Origin: Gordonia sp. SID5947
GTDB lineage: Bacteria; Actinomycetota; Actinomycetes; Mycobacteriales; Mycobacteriaceae
Assembly (NCBI RefSeq): GCF_009862785.1
Contig: NZ_WWHU01000001.1
Span: forward strand, 3,534,001-3,598,000
DNA length: 64,000 bases
Direction: 5' to 3'
In this document: piece by piece, positions 27,315-37,300 of the stretch
How positions within the stretch are numbered: position 1 is the first letter of the stretch
How the letters are laid out: each line of letters starts with the position of its first letter
Program-made: the position numbers and the translations under genes
Notes under the pieces: model-generated
What the model saw: only the letters and a program-made list of their open reading frames with translations
Database searches by the model: none
What the model was told of the DNA's origin: nothing

Positions 27315-30300
27315 GTGGCGTCTTTCGATTCCATCGTCATCGGCGAGGACTGGATCAGCGAGCACTACTTCACCACCGACTCGGCGAAGGAGTCGTTCCA
27401 CGGCAAGGTGCTAGAGCTGCGCAAGCTGTGGGATGCGGAGAAGAAGGAAGGCCGGGCGACGGTCCGCGAGCACCTGCTCGCCGCCACCGGCGCCCTGCAG
27501 ACCGCGCTCGCCGGACTCGCGGAGAACCCGGATGCCGCACCGGAGGCGCACGCCCTGGCCCGGACCACGTTCGGTTACCCGGCCGCGCTGTCGACGTTCA
27601 CCGCCGAACGCGCCGGCTCCGAGCTGGAGATACCGGACGCGAAGCTCGACGGCACCGCTAGTGTGCTGTTCCTGCAGGCGGTTCCTGTGACGTCGATCGA
27701 GGACCTGCTCGACCTGGAGACGGGTCTGCTGATCTCGCCGGCCGTCGAGGACGGCAAGCCGATCGAGTCGGCGTCGAAGGCGGTGTCGGCGGCGTTCCGC
27801 TCGGATGCGCCGCCGTCGTTCGTGGTGGTCCAGGCCGGGCAGTGGCTGCTGCTCGCCGAGGCCGAACGGTGGGCGGAGGGACGCTACCTGGCGGTGGACC
27901 TGCTCGTGGTCGCCGAGCGCCGACACGAGGCGAAGGGCGGCGAGATCGACCGCGTCGCCGCGATGTTCGGACGCCAGGCGCTGCTGCCGGACGCGGAGGG
28001 CAACATCTGGTGGGCGGGGGTGCTGGAGGATTCGGTCAAGCACACCGTCGGGGTGTCGAAGGATCTGCGTGAGGGCATCCGGCTGTCCATCGAGATCATC
28101 GCCAACGACGTGGTCCGCCGCCGCGCCGCAAAAGGCCTGACGTTGGACGGGATCGACGGGCAGGATCTGGCCAAGCATTCGCTGCGGTTCCTGTACCGGA
28201 TCCTGTTCCTGCTGTACGCGGAGGCGTCCCCGGAGATGCGGGTGCTGCCGACCGGCGCCGCGGAGTACGAGGAGGGCTACGGCCTGGACCGACTGCGGGA
28301 GCTGACGCTCACCGAGCTGGTGTCGGAGCAGGCCCGCACTGGCACTCATCTATACGAGTCGCTGGCGACGCTGTTCCGGCTCGTCGACCGGGGCCACTCG
28401 CCGGCAGTGCTGGAGAATGTCGCGGACGATCCGGCACCGGGCCTGGAATTCCAGCCGCTGCGCGCCGACCTCTTCAAGCCCGAGGCGACGGCTTTGATCG
28501 ACGAGGTGGGCCTGGGTAACGAGGCCACGCAGCGGGTGCTCGAACAGCTACTGCTGTCAAAGGAATCGAAGGGACGTAAGGGCGCCGAGCGCGGCTTCAT
28601 CTCCTACGCGGAGCTAGGAATCAACCAGCTGGGCGCGGTCTACGAAGGCTTGATGAGCTACACCGGGTTCTTCGCCGAGGAAGATTTGTACGAGGTCGCA
28701 AAGAACGGTGATCCGGAGAAGGGTTCGTGGGTGGTCCCGGTGGACCGCTCTGATCATCTCGACGAGAAGGATTTTGTTCGCGCGGTCGACGAGGCGACCG
28801 GCGAGGAGAAGCCGGTGCTGCACCGCAAGGGCACGTTCGTGTTCCGCCTCGCCGGCCGCGAACGTCAGCAGTCGGCGTCGTACTACACCCCGGAAGTGCT
28901 GACGAAGTTCGTTGTTTCCCAAGCCCTCGAAGAGCTGCTCGACCAGAACGACGAACGCACGACACCTGAGCAGATCCTCGCCCTGACCATCTGCGAGCCC
29001 GCCCTCGGGTCCGGCGCGTTCGCCATCGAGGCGGTCCGCCAGCTTGCCGCCGAGTACCTCAAGCGCAAGCAGGAAGACCTGGGCAAGCTGATCGAACCCG
29101 ACAAATATCCTGTCGAGTTGCAGAAGGTGAAGGCACACATCGCGCTCCACCAGGTCTACGGCGTGGACCTCAACGCCACCGCCGTCGAGTTGGCGGAAAT
29201 CTCACTGTGGCTGGATACCATGGTCGCCGGCCTGCAGGCCCCGTGGTTTGGCCTGCACCTGCGTCGCGGCAACTCGCTCATTGGTGCGCGGCGTTCGGTC
29301 TACGCGCCGAGCCTGCTCACGAAGAAGCAGTGGCTCAGAACGCCGGCCAAGGACGCGCCGCTGGGCGAGGAGATCGGTGCCGGCATCCACCACTTCCTCC
29401 TGCCGTCGGATGGTTGGGGCGCTGTGATCGACACCGCCGAAGCCAAGACGTACGCGCCGGAGAAGCGCGAGGAACTGCGCCTGTGGCGCAACGAGATTCG
29501 TAAGTCGCCGAGCAAGGCGATCGTCAAGCGCCTGCAGTCGTTGGCGCAACGGGTGGAGACGCTGTGGGAGTTCACACTACGTCGGCTGACGATCGCGGAG
29601 TCCGAGATCCGCCGCGACATTCAGCTGTGGGGTTCGGACCTGGTCGAGCACACCCCCGCGGTGACTCGTGAGGAAATCGAGAACGTCCTGAGCGACCCGA
29701 ATGGCGCATATCAGCGCCTCCGGCGGGTGATGGACGCGTGGTGCGCGATCTGGTCGTGGCCGCTTACGTCGCAGTTCGATCCGCCAGACTGGGATCAGTG
29801 GGTCGGCGGTCTTGAGGCACTACTCGGCGTCGCCGTCAAGGAAACCGCCGCCGAGCGTCGCGGTCAGCTGAGCATTGGGCGCGACACCAGTTGGCAGGAA
29901 CTCGGGTTCGCCGAGGAGAACGACCTGCTGCTGTCGCGCGCGATGGCGGTCGGTCATGTCTACCACCAGTTCCCGTGGCTCGATGTCGCGCAACAGATCG
30001 GCGACCGCCAGGGCTTTTTCCACTGGGAGCTCGACTTCGCACCAGTATTCGCGGCTGGTGGCTTCAACCTACAGGTCGGAAATCCGCCGTGGGTGCGGCC
30101 GGACTGGGATGAAGCCGGGGTTCTCGCCGAGTTTGACCCGTGGTGGCAGCTCGCGGACAAAGCTGCTGAGGCAGCTAAGCGCGCCAAACGCGAAACCACG
30201 CTGAACGATGCGGCAGCACGGGATACCTTCCTCACCGAACGGGCAGCCCAGGCTGGCACGAAGGAAAGCCTCGGGTCAGGTGTTGATCGTCCAGTCCTCA

Positions 30301-31916
30301 CGGGGTTGCAGCCAGACCTGTATCGCTGCTTCATGGAGCGCACTTGGAGATCTGCAGCACCACGCGGAATTTCGGCACTGATCCACCCTGAGAGTCACTT
30401 CACCGAACTTCGAGCGAAGAACCTACGTCGAGATAGCTATCATAGGCTCAGGCGCCACTGGCAGTTCAAGAACAACACCTACATCTTCCGCGAGATCAGC
30501 GACAAACGAGACTTCGGTGTTCACATCTACGGGCACGCGTCTCCGAATGTGAGCTTCATCCAGGGCGCATGGTTGTACCACCCGTCAGTCGCCGAAAGGT
30601 CCCTCGTGCATGACGGTTCCGGACCGGAGCCCGGTGTTCGAGATGACAACGATCAGTGGGACATGCGCCCGCACGAGCAGCGCGTTGTTAACGTCGATGT
30701 GGGAGTCCTGACTGGCTGGGCTGAGTTGATTGATGAACCAGGAACTCCTGCCGACGAAGCGCGCATGCTCTATCCGGTCAACCGCGCCAGCGCCGAGGTC
30801 CTAGAAAAGATCTCGGCTGCGCCGCGGCTCGGCGATGTCAGCTTTGAGTGGACACGAGGGTGGGAAGAGGACCGCGACCGCACGCTCGGATTCTTTGAAG
30901 CTCGGACCACGACCCCCGACCGGTGGGAGGACGCGATCCTGCAAGGGCCGCACTTTACAGTCGCCACGCCGCTCTATCAGCAACCAAAGCCGAATCCGAA
31001 GAGCCGACAGGATACTGAGCAACTCGACCTCTGTGCACTCGACGCTGACTTCATCCCCCGCACCAACTACCAGGTAGCGAAGCAGTACGACGGTTACGCC
31101 GCCGCCTACCCGAAGTGGCACGACGAACCCAGTTCATCGTTCTTCCGCCTCGCCTGGCGGCGTATGGCCGATTCAGCAACCGTTCGTAGCGTCCATCCCG
31201 CAATCTTGCCGCCGGGACCATGTCACGTAAATGCGGTCCTAACGGCGGCACCAAACACACACACCGATCTTGCCGTAATCGCTGGATCGCTTGCTTCGAT
31301 TCCGGTCGATTTCTTCGTCAAAGCAGCGGGTATTTCTGATCTCTATGTGAGCAATATCAATCGTCTGCCGTGCATCCGAAACCACTATTTGGAACAGCAA
31401 CTCATCCTGCGAACCCTCCGCCTAAACTGCCTTGTCCGCCCTTACGCTGCGCTTTGGAACGAGCTATACGACTCTACATGGCAACATGATTCGTGGGTTC
31501 CGGGCGTGGGCATCGACTACGCAGGCCGCGTGATGCTTGGAGACGTAGACACCAAGTGGGGGTCGGCCACCCCCCTCCGTCGCGCCGCCGACCGCCGCCA
31601 GGCCCTCGTCGAGATCGACGCGATCGTCGCAATCATGCTCGGCATCACGGCGGATGAGCTGCTGACGATCTACCGCACCCAGTTCCCGGTGTTGCAAAAG
31701 TACGAGCGCGACGCCTTGTATGACGCCGCCGGCCGCCAGCCACCCGGCAAGCTCGCATCCGAGTACCGCAAGAATGGCTCCCTCAAGCCGGCTGACCTCA
31801 CCGTCGACGGCGTCACCTACCAGGAGCCATTCACCGGAGTCGATCGCGAACGCGATATGAGTCTCGCCCACAAGCATTTCGGCGCCCTGATCGATTCGGC
31901 CGGGGAATCGAGCTGA
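27315..31916 (+). CDS. Giant N6-adenine DNA methyltransferase, DrmMI-like
   Basis: A 1533-aa protein from GTG 27315. A helical N-terminal ~500 residues leads to the methyltransferase: SASYYTPEVLTKFVV (motif X, about 520), EPALGSGAF (SAM-binding motif I, about 562), YGVDLNATAVELAEISLWL, and the catalytic NPPW (about 923). The region after NPPW (about 30300-31550) would hold the target-recognition domain and has lower GC than both flanks, as if swapped. Eco57I-like methylases of this size occur in DISARM class 1 and as PglX in BREX; the preceding DrmD-like gene favours DISARM. Expected role: marking host DNA as self. Confidence 0.8.
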   Translation: MASFDSIVIGEDWISEHYFTTDSAKESFHGKVLELRKLWDAEKKEGRATVREHLLAATGALQTALAGLAENPDAAPEAHALARTTFGYPAALSTFTAERAGSELEIPDAKLDGTASVLFLQAVPVTSIEDLLDLETGLLISPAVEDGKPIESASKAVSAAFRSDAPPSFVVVQAGQWLLLAEAERWAEGRYLAVDLLVVAERRHEAKGGEIDRVAAMFGRQALLPDAEGNIWWAGVLEDSVKHTVGVSKDLREGIRLSIEIIANDVVRRRAAKGLTLDGIDGQDLAKHSLRFLYRILFLLYAEASPEMRVLPTGAAEYEEGYGLDRLRELTLTELVSEQARTGTHLYESLATLFRLVDRGHSPAVLENVADDPAPGLEFQPLRADLFKPEATALIDEVGLGNEATQRVLEQLLLSKESKGRKGAERGFISYAELGINQLGAVYEGLMSYTGFFAEEDLYEVAKNGDPEKGSWVVPVDRSDHLDEKDFVRAVDEATGEEKPVLHRKGTFVFRLAGRERQQSASYYTPEVLTKFVVSQALEELLDQNDERTTPEQILALTICEPALGSGAFAIEAVRQLAAEYLKRKQEDLGKLIEPDKYPVELQKVKAHIALHQVYGVDLNATAVELAEISLWLDTMVAGLQAPWFGLHLRRGNSLIGARRSVYAPSLLTKKQWLRTPAKDAPLGEEIGAGIHHFLLPSDGWGAVIDTAEAKTYAPEKREELRLWRNEIRKSPSKAIVKRLQSLAQRVETLWEFTLRRLTIAESEIRRDIQLWGSDLVEHTPAVTREEIENVLSDPNGAYQRLRRVMDAWCAIWSWPLTSQFDPPDWDQWVGGLEALLGVAVKETAAERRGQLSIGRDTSWQELGFAEENDLLLSRAMAVGHVYHQFPWLDVAQQIGDRQGFFHWELDFAPVFAAGGFNLQVGNPPWVRPDWDEAGVLAEFDPWWQLADKAAEAAKRAKRETTLNDAAARDTFLTERAAQAGTKESLGSGVDRPVLTGLQPDLYRCFMERTWRSAAPRGISALIHPESHFTELRAKNLRRDSYHRLRRHWQFKNNTYIFREISDKRDFGVHIYGHASPNVSFIQGAWLYHPSVAERSLVHDGSGPEPGVRDDNDQWDMRPHEQRVVNVDVGVLTGWAELIDEPGTPADEARMLYPVNRASAEVLEKISAAPRLGDVSFEWTRGWEEDRDRTLGFFEARTTTPDRWEDAILQGPHFTVATPLYQQPKPNPKSRQDTEQLDLCALDADFIPRTNYQVAKQYDGYAAAYPKWHDEPSSSFFRLAWRRMADSATVRSVHPAILPPGPCHVNAVLTAAPNTHTDLAVIAGSLASIPVDFFVKAAGISDLYVSNINRLPCIRNHYLEQQLILRTLRLNCLVRPYAALWNELYDSTWQHDSWVPGVGIDYAGRVMLGDVDTKWGSATPLRRAADRRQALVEIDAIVAIMLGITADELLTIYRTQFPVLQKYERDALYDAAGRQPPGKLASEYRKNGSLKPADLTVDGVTYQEPFTGVDRERDMSLAHKHFGALIDSAGESS

Positions 31917-31952
31917 GGAGCAGCTACCCGATGAAGACGATCAACCGTGAGG

Positions 31953-31968
31953 CCTTATCCGTAAGGAG
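31953..31968 (+). promoter_or_regulatory. Hairpin overlapping the ribosome site of the first cyclase
   Basis: CCTTA-TCCG-TAAGG forms a 5-bp stem with a 4-base loop at 31953-31966. Its right arm contains most of the AAGGAG ribosome site that serves the ATG at 31975. A folded mRNA would lower translation of the cyclase. Short stem, so this is tentative. Confidence 0.3.
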
Positions 31969-31974
31969 AAATCC

Positions 31975-32892
31975 ATGACCTCGGTCCAGCTATCCGGACT
32001 ACTAGGCGACCTCGACGAAGCCGTGCGAACTGAACTTGCCTCTAAGCCAGATGTTGTGAACAAGGGCGGTGACCTCGACGTTGACAATCTCCCGGTCATC
32101 GCCCGCCGGTGGCACAAGCTCAACGACGCTGTTGCTCTCGTTGCCGACCTGAAGAACTCAACGAAGCTCGGCACTGGAAAGCACGATGCATCTACGGCCA
32201 GCATCTATGAATCCAGCACCGGCGGCGTCGTCAAGATCTTCGACCGGTTCGACGCAGATTTTCTCGCGATTCAAGGGGACGGCGCTTTCGCTCTCTTCTG
32301 GGGCGAAAAGCGGTATGAGCGAGCGGTGTGTGCAGGTATCACGGTCAAGACATTCAGCTCGAGTATGGTAGCTCGCCTAGAGAAGAAGTGGCCGAACCTG
32401 CCGGAAACCGGATTCAAGGTCGGTATCGCGAGCAGCCGTCTACTCGCGAAACGCATTGGCACGCCAAGAAATCCGGCGCAACAAGAGCCGGTGTGGGCGG
32501 GCAAAGCCGTGAACTACGCCGCCAAAGCCGCACAAGGCGCCGAACGACACGAATTGATTGTAACTGGAAGCGTCTGGGACGTCGTCGAGAAGAACGACTA
32601 CTTATCCGTCAGCTGTCCATGCGGTAATGGTCCAAGTCTCGAGATATGGTCCGACACAGAGATTAAGCGATTACCCGACGACGATCCGGAAGCCCAGGGC
32701 CGACTCCTGAGTGCTGACTGGTGTACAACTCACGGCGACGAATACTGCGCCGCAGTTTTGGCGGGGGATCGAAGTCGGAACGATGCAAACGACCTACGGA
32801 AAGACCTGGTAGCTAGTCAGATGCGCACTGCGATTCGAGCCAAAGCTCGAACGGAGCGCGCGGCTCAAATATCCCGCCGCGGCCTGCGATGA
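31975..32892 (+). CDS. Pycsar nucleotidyl cyclase 1 (PycC-like)
   Basis: A 305-aa class III cyclase-fold protein. Asp58 (VADLKNST) and Asp102 (QGDGAFALF) are the two metal-binding aspartates; VGIASSRLL and VWAGKAVNYAAKAAQ supply later active-site strands. A C-terminal CPC...CTTHGDEYC cluster (about residues 217-257) probably binds zinc. A stand-alone cyclase overlapping a DUF5706-like membrane gene is the Pycsar signature; known PycC enzymes make cCMP or cUMP on phage infection. Which nucleotide this one makes cannot be read from the sequence. The stop overlaps the next gene's start by 4 bp. Confidence 0.85.
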   Translation: MTSVQLSGLLGDLDEAVRTELASKPDVVNKGGDLDVDNLPVIARRWHKLNDAVALVADLKNSTKLGTGKHDASTASIYESSTGGVVKIFDRFDADFLAIQGDGAFALFWGEKRYERAVCAGITVKTFSSSMVARLEKKWPNLPETGFKVGIASSRLLAKRIGTPRNPAQQEPVWAGKAVNYAAKAAQGAERHELIVTGSVWDVVEKNDYLSVSCPCGNGPSLEIWSDTEIKRLPDDDPEAQGRLLSADWCTTHGDEYCAAVLAGDRSRNDANDLRKDLVASQMRTAIRAKARTERAAQISRRGLR

Positions 32893-33449
32893 GGTGGCGA
32901 GGGACAAGATCGACGGAGCTGGAACCGCCGACACCGTCGCCTGATCCGGACCAGGCGTGGAAGGCACTTTCGCTCGTGAACGATTGGGTCAAGCACGCCG
33001 AAGCAAAACTTGCCGTCGTGCTGACCGCTGCCGGTGTCAGCGGCGGCGTACTGTTCAACCTCGTCAAGAATCGGAGCGATACTAGCTGCATATTCAACGT
33101 CGCGGCAGTCGTTTGCTGCGCGGCCATCATTATCGCTGCAATCTGTGCCATGACCGGGCTGTATCCAATCGTAAGAGTCGGACAGAAAAGGGCGGAAGAT
33201 GGTGTCAATCCGCTATTCTTCCACGACGTCGCGCGCGCCTATAGGGACAACGCTCCAAGCTACGCCTCCGTTCTTCACACCTTGACAACAAGCCCCGACG
33301 ACCTGGTGCGACACATCAGTCACCAGATCCACTCCAACGCCACCGTCGCACAGCGCAAGTATAGGTGGGTCAATCACGCGGTCCGAGCCCTAGTTCTTGA
33401 CCTCCTCACGCTCGGAGCATTATCCACAATCATTGCAATGGGCTGGTGA
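32889..33449 (+). CDS. Pycsar membrane effector (PycTM, DUF5706-like)
   Basis: A 186-aa protein. The N-terminal AWKALSLVNDWVKHAEAKLAV helix is the recognisable PycTM/DUF5706 start. Membrane helices lie at about residues 41-59, 68-95 and 167-186, with a cytosolic helical part between (NPLFFHDVARAYRDNAPSYASVLHTLTTSPDDL). In known Pycsar systems, binding of a cyclic pyrimidine nucleotide makes PycTM disrupt the inner membrane and kill the infected cell. It sits between two cyclase genes, overlapping the first by 4 bp and ending 7 bp before the second. Confidence 0.85.
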   Translation: MRWRGTRSTELEPPTPSPDPDQAWKALSLVNDWVKHAEAKLAVVLTAAGVSGGVLFNLVKNRSDTSCIFNVAAVVCCAAIIIAAICAMTGLYPIVRVGQKRAEDGVNPLFFHDVARAYRDNAPSYASVLHTLTTSPDDLVRHISHQIHSNATVAQRKYRWVNHAVRALVLDLLTLGALSTIIAMGW

Positions 33450-33456
33450 ACGAAAC

Positions 33457-34185
33457 ATGGATAGCAACTACAAGAGTTACAACTACATCTCCAGCTTCTC
33501 CCGCATAGATGACATCCTCGCCCAATCTCAGTCAAACTACGAGGAAGTCAACGAGCTTCCAGACCGCGAAAAGCTAACATATTCGAACGGCTATTATGCC
33601 AATTGTTCGGCGTTGTTCGTAGACATCAGGGATTCATCCAAACTGCCAGAAAGATATAGGAGGCCAGCTCTCGCCAAGCTTTATCGCGCTTTCATCTCTG
33701 AAATAGTGGCTGTTCTTAACGGAAATACTCAGTCACGAGAGATCAACATTGTTGGCGATTGCGTATGGGGCGTTTTCAACACGCCATACAAGGCTCACAT
33801 CGATGGAGTTTTTTCCACTGCCGCACAGGCCAACTCACTAGTTAAGGTTCTAAACTACAAGCTCAGCAAGGCCGGCTACAACACACCAATCAGCATTGGC
33901 ATCGGGATGTCGTACGGCCGGGCACTGATGATCAAAGCCGGATATAACGGGAGTGGCATCTCCGACGTGATCTACATGGGTGACGTTGTAAATCACGCCG
34001 CTAAACTCGCTTCCCGGGGAAGCGAGGGCATTCTCGTACCGCCGATGATGATCGGCGATGCATTCGCAGCCAACTTGAGTGAGCTCAACTCTAAATTGGT
34101 TGCGAGAGACTGGACGCGACAATGCTACACAGCAAACGCGGTAAATATCTCGATGAACGACTGGTACGACGAGAACTGCACGTGA
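33457..34185 (+). CDS. Pycsar nucleotidyl cyclase 2
   Basis: A 242-aa class III cyclase-fold protein, clearly different from cyclase 1. Asp56 (LFVDIRDSSKL) and Asp101 (NIVGDCVWGVF) are the metal ligands; SIGIGMSYGRALM and IYMGDVVNHAAKLAS complete the fold. It lacks the Cys cluster of cyclase 1. Base composition is noticeably more AT-rich than the genes around it, which suggests a separate origin by transfer. It starts 7 bp after the effector gene, so it belongs to the same cassette. It could make a second signal, form a heterodimer with cyclase 1, or replace it. Confidence 0.8.
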   Translation: MDSNYKSYNYISSFSRIDDILAQSQSNYEEVNELPDREKLTYSNGYYANCSALFVDIRDSSKLPERYRRPALAKLYRAFISEIVAVLNGNTQSREINIVGDCVWGVFNTPYKAHIDGVFSTAAQANSLVKVLNYKLSKAGYNTPISIGIGMSYGRALMIKAGYNGSGISDVIYMGDVVNHAAKLASRGSEGILVPPMMIGDAFAANLSELNSKLVARDWTRQCYTANAVNISMNDWYDENCT

Positions 34186-34320
34186 GGGGATCACGCATCA
34201 CGCTGGGGACCCGTACAAAACAGTCTCCCAGACCTCGATCGCCTGACTTCTGATTGTCTACCATCACTGATCCGCCAAATCTATTGACTACCAAACTCAT
34301 ACGACAGAACGGACGCTGCC

Positions 34321-37300
34321 ATGGGGGTACTACTTCCCACCCTCCAGGCCAACCACCTGCGCGAGGGCCTGACCGACTACCTCGCGACCACGTTCGCCCT
34401 CACCGACCCCGACGCCCAGGGCGCGCTGTCAGACTTCGTCGGGCACCCCGACACCGGCATGTTCAAAGGGCCCTACGTCCGCCTCCGCCTGCCCTTCGCC
34501 CCCGCAGGCGGCAACTGGGGCATGCACCTGGACTGGTGGCCAATGGGATTTATCCCCTACGGCCACCAGGCCGCCGCGTTCGAACGTCTCTCCACCAAAT
34601 TCCAGAAGCGCCCGCAGCCGACGCTCGTCACTACCGGCACCGGCTCCGGCAAGACCGAGGCATTCCTCTACCCGATCCTCGACCACGTCCTGCGCGCCAA
34701 AGCCGCTGGCGTCACCGGGATGAAAGCGCTCATCCTGTACCCGATGAACGCGCTCGCCAATGACCAAGCCGAACGCCTCGCCCAACTCATCACCACGTGG
34801 CCCGAACTGTCCGGTATCTCCGCCGGCCTGTATACCGGCGAGCAATCCACCGGTGGGCGCACCAAGGTCACCGACGAGGGGCTTATCACCGACCGTTCGC
34901 TGATGCACGCCGCTCCCCCGGACATCCTGCTCACCAACTACAAGATGCTCGACCACCTACTGCTGCACCCCGGCCGCGCCGACATCTGGCGCCTCTCCGC
35001 CGACTCGCTGCAGTACGTCGTCCTCGACGAATTCCACACCTACGACGGCGCACAAGGCACCGACGTCGCCATGCTGCTGCGTCGCCTCGGCCTCACCGTC
35101 AAAGCCCACTGGACCGAGGGCTCCCCTGTCACCAACGAAGACCGCGTCCGCCCCCTCGGCCGCATCACCCCCGTCGCCACCTCCGCCACCCTCGGCTCCA
35201 AAGCCGAACCCACCGCGATGCTCGGCTTCGCGCACACCGTCTTCGGTGAACAGTTCGACGCCGACGCCGTCATCGGTGAGACCCGGCTCACCGCCGCCGA
35301 GTGGCTCGCCGACCGGGACACCGCCCTCGACCGGCTGTACCGGCCCATCGCTCCGTCCGTCACCGACGCCGCCGAACGCCTCGACCACTTCGCCGTCGGC
35401 TCGCCCGGCAACGCCGCGCTCACCGCCGCCGTGCTCGCCGAACTGTTCGAGCGGGCGGAGGTTTTCGAGCGCACCGAACTGTTCGCCGCCACCGACGACC
35501 TCGACACCGACCGACGGCTCACCCCCACCGACCTGCGCCACCTCGACCCCGTTGAGCAGCTGCAGCTGCTCAAGGGCCACCCGCTGCTGGCGCGGCTCCT
35601 CGACCACGCCGTCGACGCGACCTCCCTCGCCGACCTCGCGCACGCACTGTTCGACACCCCCGCCACCGAACGCGACACCCGCCGCATGCATGCCGCGCAG
35701 CAGCGCTTCCTCGACTACCTGTTCGCGGCGCTCTCGCACCTGCGGGCCGAGGTCGGCCGCGCCGCCCTGAACGTCGATGTGCACCTGTGGATACGGGAAC
35801 TGTCCCGCATCGACCGGGCCATCGCCACCGGCACCTCCTACCGCTGGTCCGACGACGGCGTCCACGAGGACAGCGACGTCATGCACCTGCCTGCGCTGTA
35901 CTGCCGGCACTGCGGCCGCTCCGGGTGGGGTGCCCGCCTCGCCCCCACCGGTCACACCCTGGACGTCACCGACGAGTCCATCCGCGCCGACCACGCCGCC
36001 GGCGCCTCCCGCTTCCGCGCCCTCATCTCTGCGCCCGCCGAAGCGCTGCTCACCGCCACGCGCCCCGACGAACAGATCGAGGGCCTGCGCTGGTTCCGCA
36101 TCGATGACCGCGAAATCACCGACACCGCACCCGATCCCGACGGCACCGAACAACTCGAAGGCAAGGTCCTGCCGGTGCTCGTCCTCGTCGGCGAGAACGA
36201 GGAGGAGAACTCCAAGAACGACATGTGCCCGGCCTGCGGCGCTGCCGACGGCATCCGCTTCCTCGGCAGCGCCGTCGCCACCCAACTCTCGGTGACCCTG
36301 TCGAACCTCTTCGGCGACGCCCGCCTCGACGCCGACGAGAAGAAGGCGTTGATGTTCACCGACAGCGTGCAGGACGCCGCGCACCGCGCCGGCTTCGTGC
36401 AGGCTCGCTCCCACACCCTCAGCCTGCGCTCCACGCTGCGCAGCGCCATCGGCTCATCGACGCTCACCCTGCCGGAACTGTGCGAGGCCGTCGTCGCCCG
36501 CGCCGGCGACGACCCGGCCCGCCGCTACCACCTGCTCGCCCCCGACATCGTCGACCACGACGAGTTCGCCGCGTTCTGGAACCCTGACGCATCCACGGCT
36601 GCCCGCAAGAAGGCCACCATCAAGGTGCTGCGCCGCCTCGAATTCGACGTCGACATGGAGTTCGGTCTACAGTCCCGCCTCGGCCGCACCCTCGAACTCA
36701 CCGGCAGTGCGGTCGCCGAAGTGGACCTCGGCGGCGCGGAGCGTCCCGTCCGTCTCGGCCGCGCCGCCCTCAACGCCACCGAACACCAACTCGCGCTCGA
36801 GGCACCCGCCCCGGCGGCGATCACCCGCTGGGTCCGCGGCACCGTCGAACGCGTCCGTACCCGCGGTGCCATCCACCACCCGTGGCTGCGCAAGTACGTC
36901 GAGAAGGACGCCAACCGCCGATGGGTGTGGGGCGCCCGCCCCAAGGGCGAGGGCATGCCCGCGTTCCCGAAGGGCCGCCCCGCCGCCGCGTTCCCCGCCA
37001 TCGGATCACGTTCCGTCCCCGAAGGATTCGACGCGATCACCGCAGCATCGTCCTGGTACGCGCGATGGGCCTCGCAGTGCCTGGGAGTCTCGTCGTTCGA
37101 CGGCAGCTTCCTCGCCCGATCCCTGTTCTCGGTCCTCGCCGAGCAGCGCGTCCTCACTGCGGTTCTCACCGAGAGCGGCCTCACCGCATACGGGCTGCCC
37201 GCCTCCGCGATCACCGTCTCCGCCCCCACCGACGACGATCTCGCCGCCGGCCGGCACCTGCTGGTGTGCAGCGTCTGCCAGACCCCGACGCCCGGCTCGG

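Noticed and set aside
25761..27401. 546-residue minus-strand frame
   Set aside because: Shadow of the SNF2 helicase, typical of high-GC genes; no motif.
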